A DNA stretch of 64,000 nucleotides, taken from NCBI RefSeq assembly GCF_030272615.1, contig NC_081405.1, forward strand, positions 152,909,113 through 152,973,112, given 5' to 3'. Positions 1 to 11,610 of the stretch are shown in pieces (the stretch's first letter is position 1; each line of letters starts with the position of its first letter). This DNA is from Cryptomeria japonica (Eukaryota > Streptophyta > Pinopsida > Cupressales > Cupressaceae). A program made the translations under genes and the position numbers. Below the pieces are notes generated by a model, which worked only from the letters and a program-made list of their open reading frames with translations, had not been told where the DNA came from and did no database searches.

Positions 1-3000
1 ATGGTTTGCCATTTTAGGCCTTCTCACTGCATTTCGAGTATGTACTAGCACTCATCCCATACGTAAGGCACAATTAACTTACTTAGTGATTCATTAACTA
101 ACTCTCTAATATGCTAATAGGTTATCACTTATTAGACGCAGCCACTTTGGGTGTGGCCCCTAATTGAAAGCCACTTTCCCAAATGACACTAGACTATACT
201 CAAACAAACTCCTAAACCAAGGAATACATAAGGTCAAGAAAACAGAGTTCAAAATGATAGGAATACCCACTTGGTCAAACAAGACTTCATAAGAGGTACA
301 CTAACTGACAATACTCTAACTAGAGGCCTGACCGGCTATGGTCAACCACGAATCAACATTCAACACCCGCATAAAGGACATGACCAGTTACAACACCATC
401 ACAAAACAACAGTCAAGACTTGAGATCAAGGACATAAGCAGGTACCCAAATCAATCATATGACAATGTCCAATAAATAAAATCAAAGACTTGTCATTTCT
501 TAAGCAAATGCGAATACAAAAAAATTAAACTTCCATAGGCATAGATTGGAAAAGACAATCTTCTTTCCTATTGTTTTCACACAACAATCAGTCCAGTTTC
601 ATAATAAGTTTGATGCAGTTTGTCTACCTCATTAGGTACAGATCGTTCATGGTTTTCTAATTCACTGAGTTCGTTTAAATCATAACATAACATAAATACA
701 TCATCATGAGTATTTTTAAACCAAATTCACATGAATATAATTAAATAAACATTAACAACTAATTATGACATTTATTCTTCAAATAAACATCATTCTCATA
801 CTGGTTCGAAAACAATTTCTCCAAATTCATCTTTCCCAGAACCAAGTTACACTTTTCAGATCAAGAAAATATATATTTAAAGAAACCAAATATAGATAAC
901 CATTTCCCAAATTAAACAAATATTTCCTTGCGTATATTTAAACAAATGAACAAATCTAAGATATTAATTAGTATATATCTCTCTAACTATATATACCTTA
1001 ATTAATAAATTCATAATTTAACAGTAATTAATATATATTTAAAAATATACATTAATTAATAAAGTAGAATCTGAATATTAATTACTGTATATTTACCATT
1101 ATAGAATTAATTAATAACAAACTAAACATCGATTATTATTTAATGTCTGAATTAAATAATAATTAAAACTTAATTTAAAATATAATTATTATTATACTAA
1201 TATTTTTTTTTTAAACAATAAAAAATATATTAAAAAAAAATGCAAAATCCAAAGGGGTACCCATGTGGACACCCACGTGGGCCCCTTGGTAGCCCACTCT
1301 ACCATTGGTAGCACTGCTACCAAATGGTAGCAAATTGCTACCTTTGGTAGTGTTGCTACCAATTGGTAGCAGCCGCTACCTCTGGTAGCCTGCTACCTCC
1401 CCGCGTGGTGGGGGTTTTCCTGCCACGTGAGGAGTTTAATTTTTTATTATTATTATTATTATTATTTTATTTATTTATTTATTTTTAAACTTCTCAAAAA
1501 TAAACAAACCTCCATTTAAAAAAACAGTCTCAAACTGAGACTTAAAATATTTTCCAGCAGCCCCATGGTTTTTATAAAAAAATGATAAAATTTGTTGAAT
1601 AACCTTCCAGGCACATTTTCTTAGCGAGAAACCCATATTTGGGCATAAAGATTAATTCCTCACATATCTATTCCACCAATCTGCCAAACTACAAACTAAT
1701 CCCAATAAGAAACTTAATCTGAGAACCTTTAGTGGGATTTTAACAAAGTTTAATGAGAACAACCAAAATTTTCATCTGGAGGTTTGATAAGAAAGCAAGG
1801 AGGGTTTGAGTTTGTGATTTCATGACAACTCTTCTATTTTCCACAAAATATAAGAGATTGTTTATAGACACAACCAGATTTCATTCCAAAAAACCATACA
1901 ATCTCAATAAAACAAGAAATCAAAGAGATGAGCCAAAATCCTACCTCATTTAGCATTCCTGGAAAAGATCTGAGAAAGAGCTCAACCTCCCAGCTCAAGA
2001 AATTTCTTCTCTTCCAAAATCCCTAAATTTTCATTCCAAAAATATTTTTCCAAAAATCCTCTCCAAAATAATCCTCCCCATATTTTTTTAAAACCTAGGT
2101 TAAATGGGAAAAGTTTTTGACCAAAAATCCCATTTTGAAATTAAAATACTTTTACACAATTAAAAATTAATTTCAAATTAGAAAAATCAAAATGCTTTCT
2201 CTTCCTCATTTAATTTCTAATTTTCTCAATTTTAACAAAACTAACATTTTAATTTCAAAATATTAATGAGGGCAAAATATTTTTAATTAAAATAAAATCC
2301 CAAAATCATTCTTTCAAACTATATCAAATATATATTAAACTTGTTTTTCTAATTAAAATTGGTTTTCTTAAATAATTGAAATCAACCTTTCTATTTTTTA
2401 TTTTTTTTAAAGGGAAAAGAAATTAAATTAATTCTATTTCAAAAAAATTTAAATCTTTCATTTCCAAAAGCATAAACAAAATAAATTTATTATTTAAAAT
2501 TAACCATTTAATCGAACTTGCTACCAACTTGAATTGAGCAATTCTAATTAACGATTAATCGCATAAAAGGGAACTTATTTAATTTAGTCCCTTAATTACA
2601 ATGCGCAAACACACAATAAATCAAATTAAATATTAAGAATTAATTACTCAATTTAACCACACACAAAACACGCAACCCAAGAAAGCCAAGCAGACAGACA
2701 ACCCGCATACCCACCCCCAAAGGGAATACCGACGACGACTGACGACGCTCACTTGAGCACAACTATGGTCAAACAAGGATCTTACAACCACCCAATCCAA
2801 AATCTAAGGACCAAAGAGGTACACTCAAACCTGTGAATCCAGGCAGAGACGAACCTCGCACCCATGCGGTACTATACCTGAAATCTCCTGCAACCAAGAG
2901 TCATACCTACATACATATATATACTTAATGAAAGTGTTAGCCTGAGATTAATAACACGAAATAGGAGAACTAATAAACTTGCATACGAATTGGTGCAAAA

Positions 3001-3168
3001 ACCACATTAATAGGTACGCACAAAAATTAAAACATCTGACTATAACATTATAACATGATAAACTAACCAAAGTCAAACCAAAATTAGAAATTGATTAGGG
3101 CGGGGGTAGTACACATCCAAACTCTGTTTTTCAAAAAAATTATATCGTTGGAAAGCTTTTTCTGTGTT
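1..3168. other. AT-rich flank with no recognisable gene
   Basis: I find no open frame with family resemblance. The stretch is AT-rich, with TTA and TTTA microsatellites around 1440-1490. It is the left flank of the 18.1 kb retroelement; the 5 bp at 3169-3173 (CTTTC) are the left copy of that element's target duplication. The hairpin cluster at 1307-1397 is listed separately. It could be part of a further LTR element, but I could not find LTR ends. Confidence 0.6.
1307..1397. repeat. Five adjacent GGTAGC/GCTACC hairpins
   Basis: Five small inverted repeats follow each other: 1307-1321 (loop ACT), 1326-1342 (loop AAATT), 1346-1360 (5 bp stem), 1365-1380 (loop AGCC) and 1384-1397 (loop CT). Each has GGTAG(C) as the left arm and (G)CTACC as the right arm, while loops and spacers differ. 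An unpaired GGTAGC lies at 1288. The cluster is a GC-rich island in very AT-rich DNA. Function unknown. Confidence 0.85.
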
Positions 3169-3173
3169 CTTTC

Positions 3174-3934
3174 TGTATATGGTGAAAATGGATAACAATA
3201 ATAGCAAAATTGAAAGGCTAAATGAATTCAACCACCAAACCCTAGCCTAACAACAACAAAGATCCACCATAACATATGAAGATTACCTAAGACAATGCAA
3301 ATCAAATGAAATCACAAAGATTATATCATTACATGTCCAATAGGGTTTTGATCTCCATTTTTCCTATCTCCATTGATCTTGTTTGATATATTTGCTCTCA
3401 GATTTTATGTGCACAAGAGCTCAACAAAGAATGGAATGTAGTTGTAAGTAGGATCGTAGTGTAGCTAATTGATCAAGTAGTTAGGGTTTGATAATGAAGG
3501 AAGCATCTCCTTAAATAGAAGACACTATAAGAAATGGAGGGTTAAGATTGAGAGGTGTAAAAAGGAGGTCGGCTAGGATTAGAGAGTAGGTAGAGGAAAT
3601 AATAAAATAATGAAAGAGGTAGGTAGTGTAGGAATTAAGAGATGAATGACATGTGTCATAAGTAGAAAAGGTTAATAAATTAATTAAATAAATAAATATT
3701 TATTTAATTAATAGAAGAAATGAGATTATTAAATAAATAAGATATTTATTTAATTAGAAAAAAGATAATTTAAATAAATAAATGTATTTATTTAAATGAG
3801 AAATAAGGCTAGAAGAGGATAAATGAATTAATTAAATAAATAAAAATTTATTTAATTAATAGAAGAATTAAGCTTAGATAATTAAATAAATAAAATATTC
3901 ATTTAATTAAACATGACAATTTTAGGTGTCTACA
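3174..3934 (-). repeat. 3' LTR of the 18.1 kb element
   Basis: Same length and ends as the copy at 20518-21278. On the minus strand it is preceded by a polypurine tract (3935-3948) and followed by the target duplication CTTTC at 3169-3173. Confidence 0.95.
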
Positions 3935-3948
3935 TTTTGCCCCTCTTT
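3935..3948 (-). promoter_or_regulatory. Polypurine tract of the 18.1 kb element
   Basis: On the minus strand AAAGAGGGGCAAAA abuts the start of the 3' LTR, the expected position for the plus-strand primer. The identical 14-mer abuts the LTR at 36037. Confidence 0.9.
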
Positions 3949-4475
3949 GAGACAATGCGGCTTGTCGCGTTGTTTCAAAGAAGATAAGATGAACTGATAC
4001 AGAGTTGCCCCAAGATGGGAATGATATGCCCCCTCGAGAGATTGGATGAAAATATCTGAAAAGATTGCAGACAATCTCTTGATAAGAAAGACGGGATAGA
4101 ATGGACTGATCGGATAAAGTGACAAAGTCACGGGATAAAGAAGACTGACTCAGGAAACGAGGGCTAAGGCGAGGGTAGGCTATAAGATAGACCACGGGGG
4201 AAAATACATCCTCATTGGCATCCACACATTCACAAGAGCAGAGTGCAGAGTGCAGAGTGCAGAGCGAGAATAAAGCAGTAGCAGTCAGCAGCGATGGCTT
4301 TCGTTCACAGATTCGATCGCGTTCGTCGATTCCAGAGGCCAGCAGAGGCAGGAGAGCCGGTAAGTACCACCAAACCTCCTCGTACTTCGATGCATTTATT
4401 GTTGTCATTAATGCATGGTAGATAGGGCAATAAATGCGCTTAGAATAGGGTCCCAAAAAATATCAAAAACGTTTA
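3949..4475. other. Untranslated 3' region between PPT and word array
   Basis: I recognise no gene here. Around 4236-4266 there is a short tandem run of GTGCAGA. Open frames in this part show no family resemblance. Confidence 0.5.
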
Positions 4476-4744
4476 GGCGCGTCTGCATTGGTGCCAGGTG
4501 CGTCTATGTCTGCTAGGCGCGTCTGTGTTGGTGCCAGTCGCGTTTGTGTTTAGAAACGCGTTTATGTCAAATGCAGATGCGTTTGTGTAATGTAGGGACG
4601 TCTGTGCCAAGAAGGCACATTTGTATCGCCCAGGCGCGTCTGTGTAGAGCATAGGCACGTCTGTGTCTTTCAGGCGCGTCTGTGTTTTTCAGGTGCGTCT
4701 GTGCAGTCTTTAAGCGCGTTTGTATCAGGAAAGCGCGTTTATGT
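4476..4744 (+). repeat. Array of about 14 GCGCGTCTGTGT words upstream of the PMD-like gene
   Basis: A degenerate word, consensus roughly AGGCGCGTCTGTGT, recurs at about 4476, 4497, 4515, 4537, 4555, 4575, 4595, 4612, 4632, 4653, 4672, 4691, 4712 and 4731. Spacing is 17-22 nt (mean near 20). Only the word is conserved; the 5-8 nt between copies are unrelated, unlike an ordinary tandem repeat. The same word, in reverse orientation on this strand, recurs at 18734-18923 and 20150-20408. Confidence 0.85.
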
Positions 4745-4873
4745 CCAAAAATGCGAATTTTTGTCTTTTAGGTCAAATTGGTAGTTCTGTGATGAACATA
4801 CGCTGTCGATTAGATAAGCTACTAAGAGGATACACTCAAGCAGGTCCTCTAGGGAAGACTAGGAGAGATCAAG

Positions 4874-5151
4874 GCACTTTGTGATGAACAGTGAGTACCA
4901 AGATAGAATACTTTGTGATGAAAAAAGAGTACTAAAAATGAGCAGCACTTTGTGATTAACAGGGAGTGCAAAACACGTAGTACTTTGTGATTAACAGGGA
5001 GTACCACTAGGGTAGAAGCAACACTTTGTGATGAACAGTGAGTGTCACGAGGATAGATAGAAACACTTTGTGATGAACAGTGAGTGTCACTAGGATAGAT
5101 AGCCATATGCATTTAGATAAAAAGTAGCATTTTGTGATAAACAGTGAATGC
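4874..5151. repeat. Seven-unit hairpin array with covarying stems
   Basis: Seven units, each a 5 nt arm, a 15 nt loop near TTGTGATGAACAGTG, and a 5 nt arm. Unit starts are 4874, 4908, 4945, 4980, 5021, 5063 and 5127. Arm pairs are GCACT/AGTAC, ATACT/AGTAC, GCACT/AGTGC, GTACT/AGTAC, ACACT/AGTGT (twice) and GCATT/AATGC. In the last five units the arms are perfectly complementary although their sequence differs. Loop length is always 15. Spacers vary in length. The array ends about 50 bp before the PMD-like frame. Confidence 0.85.
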
Positions 5152-5199
5152 CACTATGACTGACATAATTGATTTGCTTGACTATAGGAGTATTTGTCG

Positions 5200-7052
5200 A
5201 TGCTGGAGTCACGAGAGAGATTCACATCGACTCAGAGGTTGCGACCTAAGCTGACACTTGGGGACCAAGCAGCGATTGAGGCCATGGGATTGAGACATGT
5301 TCTGTATGTGCCTGAGTTTCGGGTGAACATGGGATTGCTGATTGCACTGACGGAGAGATGGCACTCCGAGACATGTACTTTCATTTGTCGATGGTTGAGA
5401 TGACAGTCACCCTAGAGGATGTATACAGGATACTCAGGATACCGATCGACGGGGATCTGATTTCGTACGATCGAGACAGAGACCGGGAGGCACTGAGATG
5501 AGTGTTCCAGGACCCTGGATTGGAGATGAGGGCTGGGCATGTGGCTTGGGATACTATGACTGCTACAGGATTGGTGCTGCCAGCAGTGATAGGAGGAGCG
5601 ATCAATGGGTTCCTGTGTCCTGACAGAGCGACACGAGGGTTGGCTATGGGTTGGGGAGGTGCATTAGAGATACTGGTGACACATCACACCAGATATGCCT
5701 GGGGACCGTGTGTGCTAGCACACCTCTACTATGAGCTGCATTAGTTCGTATACGATGGATCAGTGGGATTGGGCTACGGGGTGACACTGCTGCAGGTGTG
5801 GGCTTATGAGCATCTGCCAATGACGAGGCCGATACACTTCAGAGGCAGGGGACATGGACGCAGTTTTGTGCACCTGTATGATATGATCACGTCGCAGCCA
5901 CGGATTGGCAGGTTAGAGCATTGGCGACGGGTGATAGATGATACTGATGTGGTCATTTGGAGGCCATACCTGGGATGCGAGGAGTGGGAGGACGATGTAG
6001 TTGAGCTTCCTTACACCTTCCATAGTAGGTATCTGATTGGGTGGACGCCCTATGTGCTAGAGAGGTAGCTAGTGGATAGGGTTTGCAGGCAGTTTGGCAG
6101 GATTTAGAGGATGCCACGAGGCTCAGGCATGTATGCACGGACTATCAGAGATCAGGCACAGTTTGGGCCCCTATTGTCATATGATCAGGCAGTTACACAG
6201 CTGGTAGAGATGATGCCCCTACCCTGGGACATGTGGCCAGAGATTGAGGATGTCGGCATGGATGCCGAGTATACAGCATACTGGGCGGAGCATCCCTTCC
6301 CACGCTTAACGGATCCGGGAGAGCCATTGGATGGAGATGGGGGTGGGGACGATGATGATGGAGAAGGTGATGGGGGCAGAGGCCGACGGAGGAGGAGGGG
6401 AGCAGTTGGAGAGAGGAGGGTTGCACCTCGGAGGGAGGGTGGAGAGGAGAGACAGGCTCGAGTGGTGAGGGGTCGCGATGGATTGCCGCTATAGGTGCCA
6501 GCAGCAAAGGGTCCCAGACAGGTACAAGTACAGGGACAGGTACTAGTATAGGTACAGGCACAGGGGCAGGCACCCGTACAGGGGGAGCCACAGGCAGAGG
6601 CGGAGGGGGCTAACATAGAGGAGGATGAGCCGATAGAGCTGAGAGAGATCTGCTAGGGCCAGGCAAATGAGATCCAGGAGTTGGAGAGGGAGAGGGATCG
6701 GCTCAGGAGGAGGCTCCGAGATACTGAGCGGGAGCGGGATCAAGCTATTCAGCATTATATAGAGGCTGAGACAGCGCTGAGGGTGGGGAGACAAGCAGCG
6801 GAGGACACAGGGGCCGGATATGCCTATGTTCTGCGGGCCAGAGAGGAGATTGCCTACTGGCGGGATCTCTATTATGGTGCAGTGCCAGCAGATCAGCGAG
6901 CGAGGAGCTTCCATAGACCATCGTGGACAACGATAGCTATGGGAGGGAGCCAGAGGAGACAAGCATCTAGTGGTGGGGTTATGGGTCATCCACCACCACC
7001 AGAGAGAGGGGACATGAGGGATGATCCTGGGGCGGGTCCTTCAGGGGCTTAG
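5200..7052 (+). pseudogene. PMD-like (plant mobile domain) gene, antisense inside the retroelement, broken
   Basis: A frame of about 617 codons runs opposite to gag-pol. The N-terminal part has the PMD signature: LTERWHSETCTF at about 5349-5384, then VEMTVTLEDVYRI (about 5395-5433) and an IPIDG motif. PMD (aminotransferase-like) domains occur in the MAIN/MAIL proteins and in plant transposons. The middle is tryptophan-rich. Then come an acidic Gly/Asp stretch (about 6320-6400), an Arg-rich stretch, a Gln/Val repeat, and a probable coiled coil of ELERERDRLRRRLRDTERER type (about 6660-6790). One 1-nt deletion near 5384 shifts the frame, and stops lie at 5499, 5742, 6066, 6105, 6492, 6549 and 6654. 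Six are TAG and one TGA, all explicable by C-to-T changes. I chose ATG 5200 as start; the TTG at 5194 is in the same frame. Confidence 0.8.
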
Positions 7053-8842
7053 ATTCCATCGAGGCTAGGTGGCTCTGAGGGAGGGAGTTCATCATAGCCT
7101 TAGAGGGCTCCCTATGTATCAGTATTGTACCATTTTTGTATGATGATGTAGACACCTTCGGGTGCTTGTAGCCATATGATTTTTTTTGACATCATTGTAT
7201 CATGACACTTTATATATATATATATGAGATGATTCATCTTTGCGGCAGCTATATGCATGTGTACCTATGTGATGAGATGTTTTTATGTGATGCTTATGAT
7301 ATGGATGCAAATATGTATATGATGCAATGCAATATATTTTTTTTGTTCTTTTATGTTTTATATGTGTATGCATGATGTAAATGTGAATGTATGTAATGCA
7401 GATGAATATGATAATGCAAATGTAAATTGTGCTAACAAGTGTTGTGTGGAGGATGTGATGTAGTTGTGATATCTATATGTATGTATGAAATGCTTAATAT
7501 GTGGTAATGCAGGTGCAACTACATGAAATGCAAATGTTTTTGGTGTGTCATTATACTCAGTCATGTGATAGCAGGCTACATGGACTCGAGAAGGATGATG
7601 AAAGTCAATCAAGAAAGGGGGATTAAAGATAGAAGATATGAACGTGAAAGAGCTTCTTGTGCGTTATCATCATCGAGCTTTATTATGGCAAGTAGGTTAT
7701 GACAATCGAGGCATATGTTTGACCTAGAAAGTCATTGTACCTGTTTGCATGGAGATAAGACAGTCACAAACAAGGAATGCCCCAGTTCACACTAGACTCA
7801 CAGTGTCCTCATATCCTTGGACAATTCATAGCATTACTAAGAGACAATCCACAGACAACAAATACAAATAGGTGACGATACCCCATCCTCGCCTTTCTAG
7901 TTAAAGACATCCTGGAGATAGAATCTCTAGTCAGAGACATCTCGGAAAAGCTAAAAGACATGTCACCAAAAAAAAAGATGAAATCAAAAGAAAACCAAGA
8001 CTCGACACCAACATCCACTATAGTCCTCAAGTTTAGTGTCTCTTGTCACTTGTATAAGTCTTATTTGATTGTGGTCACAATGTTTACTTTCACAAAAAGG
8101 ATAGATAGCACTGAACCATAATGTTGTCTGAGTCTGTTGAAAGATTTGATTTTGTTGAAGCCCATTATTGCTATTGTGTCTCATCTGAAACTGACTGAAT
8201 CCATGAAACTGATACTTTATTGCGAAGAAGATGAAATTTTATTGCAGATCTGTGATGCAAATGTTGCTTTATTGCGGATTGTGCACGGATAGACTGAAGG
8301 AAGCTGGAAGAAACTGTACTCCTCGACACATGTGATGTTCTTAGTTCCACACCATCACTAGACGTAGGATTTGTCTTAGCCACAGATAGGATCTGATTCA
8401 TTATGGATGGAAAGGGAGGTTTATTATGAATGGCTAACCAATCTTGGGTAGATCAATAACAAGCCATGATGGGAATGGGTAAGTTTATTATGAACGAATT
8501 GGTCGTGAGTGTGTGCAAAGTGAAAGGATGAAAGTGAATCCTGAAGGAGGGAGGAGCAATGTCTCTACGCATGGCGTTGGTGACCCAATTTTCACCATGG
8601 TACTTGCCCAGGGCGCCACCGAAGTGGTTTTCACTGTTGGACGAAATTATTTCTCTTTACTTTTTCTATTTTTCAATTTTTTTTGTTGTCACAAGGTGCC
8701 TGTTTGCCAGGTTTTCACCAAGTAACGATTTTTTGTTTTATAATTTTTTTGTATTTTTGAATTTTTTGATTTTTTTGTATTTTTGAAATTTTTTTTTTTA
8801 TTATTTTTTTTTTGTATTTTTGAATTAGGATATTCCGAAGAG
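7053..8842. other. Region between the convergent PMD-like and pol genes
   Basis: About 1.8 kb with no recognisable gene. It holds a TGATG/ATGTA-rich stretch (7140-7520), a triplicated TTTATTGCGGA-like phrase near 8215-8280, and a T-rich tract (about 8650-8825). Both coding units would be transcribed into it, so terminators or poly(A) sites are expected, but I cannot assign any. Confidence 0.5.
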
Positions 8843-10366
8843 CTATGTGTAGAACCTGCGAAGATGCATGTTGTTGATAGGATCCTCCAAAGGTTCACCT
8901 TCTGTAGTTGAGAGCTGATATGCCCCAAATCCATATGCTATTGTAATGATGTAAGGACCAAGCCAATTTGGTTCGAACTTGCCCTTCTTCTCTTTGTCTT
9001 GCTGATTTTTGGGGTTTTCTCTGAGAACAAAGTCACCTACCTCAAATGTATGAGGCTTGACTTTGTGATTGTAGCTGCGACTCATTCGTTGTTGGTAAGC
9101 CTTGAGATGATTAAAAGCAGTTTGTCTCCGTTCATCCAGTAGTTCAAGTTCTTGTAAGCGAGAGACCCTATAGTCTTCATCATTGATGATGTTTTGCAAA
9201 GAGACCCGTAAAGAGGGTAACTTGACCTCAATAGGCAAGATGACTTCAGTGTCGTAGACAAGTGAATAGGGTGTAGCTCCTATAGGTGTGCGAACACTTG
9301 TGCGATAGGCTCAAAGTGCAGGATTAAGTTGGATATGCCAATTACGGCCATCTTCGTCGACTGTATTCTTGAGGATTTTAAGGCTTGTTTTATTAGACGC
9401 CTCAGCTTGACCATTACCTTAAGGGTAATATGGTGTGGAGAAACGATGGGAAATATGGAAGCGGTCACAGAGTTCACACACATCCCGATTTTTGAAAGGA
9501 CACCCGTTATCAGTGATAATGGAAATAGGAATACCGTATCGGCAAATGATATAGTTAAGGATGAACGTAGCAATCTGTTTTCCAGTGACTTGTGTGAGAG
9601 GCACGGCTTCAATCCATTTTGTGAAATACTTTGTGGCAGTGATAATGAATTTATGACCATTAGAAGAAGGAGGGTGAATCTTGCCTATGAGATCGAGTCC
9701 CCACTGACAAAAGGGCCAAGGAGACGCAAGTGGTTGTAGTTCTTGTGCCGGTGCATGTATGAGGTCTCCATGAATTTGACATTGCTTACATTTCTTGACA
9801 AACTGATATGAGTCTTTTTCCATATTGGGCTAGTAATATCCAGTCCTAATGAGTTTCTTGGCCAAGGTAGGACCACTAGTATGTGGACCACATATCCCTT
9901 CATGTACTTCACGTAATGCAATCTGAGCTTTGTCGCTTTCTAAACATCTAAGAAGAGTGCCATCTAGACCTCGCCGGTATAGGATATCAGCTAAAATGAC
10001 ATATCGAGAGGATTGGCGAATGAAGGTGCGACGTTGGTTATTTGATAGATCAGGAGGTAGGGTATTGTCACGAAGGTATGTGAAGATGGAGCCATATAAC
10101 TGGGACTCGGGACCGACAACACATATCATCTCAGTAGGAGTGATCTCATATGAAGGAACCAAAAGGTTATCCACCAAGAACTCATAGCAGGTCTCATTTG
10201 GAGGTAGATCGATCAGTGAAGCAATTGTAGCCATGGCATCTGCGGCGCGATTCTGCTCTCTTGGTATCTGCTCAAAATCTATCTTTGTGAAGTGTTGTTT
10301 CAGGTCATCCACCATTTGTTTGTAAGGCATTAATTTTTCATCTTTTGTTTGGTAATCATCAGTTTC
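8843..10366 (-). pseudogene. Integrase part of gag-pol
   Basis: The segment contains all integrase parts. The H2C2 zinc region has VHEGICGPH near 9900 and CKQCQIHG near 9780. The catalytic core has WGLDLIGK (first Asp, near 9690), ITDNG (second Asp, near 9505) and GNGQAEASN (Glu, near 9400). The C-terminal module FEVGDFVLR to WLGPY lies at about 9045-8930. The natural end appears to be TAG at 8843. In-frame stops at 9832-9830, 9421-9419 and 9313-9311 replace residues that family consensus gives as Trp, Gln and Trp, each one C-to-T or G-to-A change. There is no frameshift. Confidence 0.92.
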
Positions 10367-11095
10367 TTAACGGATGACAAGTTGAGAGTCCCCAAAAACA
10401 CAAAGTTCCTTGATCTTCCACTGAACTGCAATCCGTAATCCAGTTGTTAATGCCTCATATTCCACTATATTGTTAGTGCAAGGAAATGATAAGCGGTATG
10501 ATTTTGGTATAGAGTCTCCTTGAGGAGTTATAAAGAGGATGCCAGCTCCTGCCCCATGCTGTGTGTATGAGCCGTCAAAGTACAGTTGCCATGGTTTTGC
10601 ATGTGACATTGTTAAAATGGATTCATCTGAAAATTCTGAACTTAGAGGAACATCATCAATCATGGGGGCATCTGCTAATTGATCTGCAATGGCTTATCCT
10701 TTTATTGCTTTCCTGTCCACATACTCGATGTGGAATTCACTCAGGATCATTACCCATTTGGCTAGTCACCCAGTAAGTGTTGCTTTATTGAGAAGGTATT
10801 TCAATGGATCGATTCTTGCAATCAACTTAGTCTTATGAGTGAGCATGTAATGTCATAATTTATGTGAAGCAAAGACCATGGCTAGACATGCACGCTCAAT
10901 TGGTGTGTAGTTTAACTCATATCCCACCAATGTGCGACTGATATAGTATACTGCCTTTTCCTTGCCCTCAGCAATTTGGTGTGCTAAGAGTGCCCCCAGT
11001 GCTGTTGGAGTAGTTGATATGTATAGTAACAGAGGTTGATCTGGAACTGGTGGCATCAAAACTGGCAGATTCAAAAGATAATCTTTGAATGTCTA
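10367..11095 (-). pseudogene. Tandem RNase H domains of gag-pol
   Basis: The first part (11074-10850) is the usual gypsy RNase H start, with ALGALLAH and YYISRTLVGYELNYTPIE. A second RNase H of the archaeal type follows: WQLYFDGSYTQHGAGAGI (about 10592-10540) and IVEYEALTTGLRIA. This paired arrangement is known from the plant Tat lineage. Stops at 11095-11093, 10855-10853, 10768-10766, 10696-10694 and 10369-10367 break the frame; consensus residues at the middle three are Arg, Arg and Gln. The reading frame is otherwise continuous with RT and integrase. Confidence 0.9.
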
Positions 11096-11605
11096 AAAAG
11101 CCTGTTGATAGTTATCATCCCATTTGAATTTGATGTTTTTATGTAGCAGGTGTTGAAAAGGATTACACTTATCTGCAAGTTGCGCTATGAATCTCCGTAT
11201 AGACTGAAGTCTGCCCTGTAAGGATCGAAGTTGACTGATATTTCTAGGTGGTGGCATGTCCAAGATGGCCTTGAATTTTGCTAGATCAGCTTCGATTCCT
11301 CTTTTGGACACAATGAATCCTAGGAGCTTCCCAGAGGTTACTCCAAAGACACATTTCTTGGGGTTTAATCTTACTTTGTACTTTTCCAACCGATCAAAGA
11401 TGACTGAAAGTATGTCCAAATGTGTATCTCTATCTATTGATTTACCCAAGAGATCGTCAACATAATCTTCCACGGTTACGTGCATGAGATCATGAAAGAT
11501 AGTAGTCATTGCTCTTTGATATGTAGCACCTGCATTTTTTAGCCCAAAGGGCATGACATTCCAGCAGAAAGTTCCCCAAGGACAAGTGAATGATGTTTTG
11601 TGTTG
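11096..11605 (-). pseudogene. Reverse transcriptase, C-terminal half
   Basis: The palm continues with the MPFGLKNAGATYQRAM block (about 11554-11507) and the catalytic YVDD (about 11464-11453). LNPKKCVFGV and GFIVSKRGIEAD follow. It was separated from the N-terminal half by the insertion at 11611-13479. Removing the insertion plus one target copy (1874 bp) restores the same reading frame as at 15162 (3608 minus 1874 is 1734, divisible by 3). Confidence 0.93.
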
Positions 11606-11610
11606 ATCCT

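Noticed and set aside
6185-6989. Long minus-strand open frames opposite the PMD-like gene
   Set aside because: Low-complexity Pro/Cys/Leu frames that arise as shadows of the Arg/Gly/Glu-rich sense frame.
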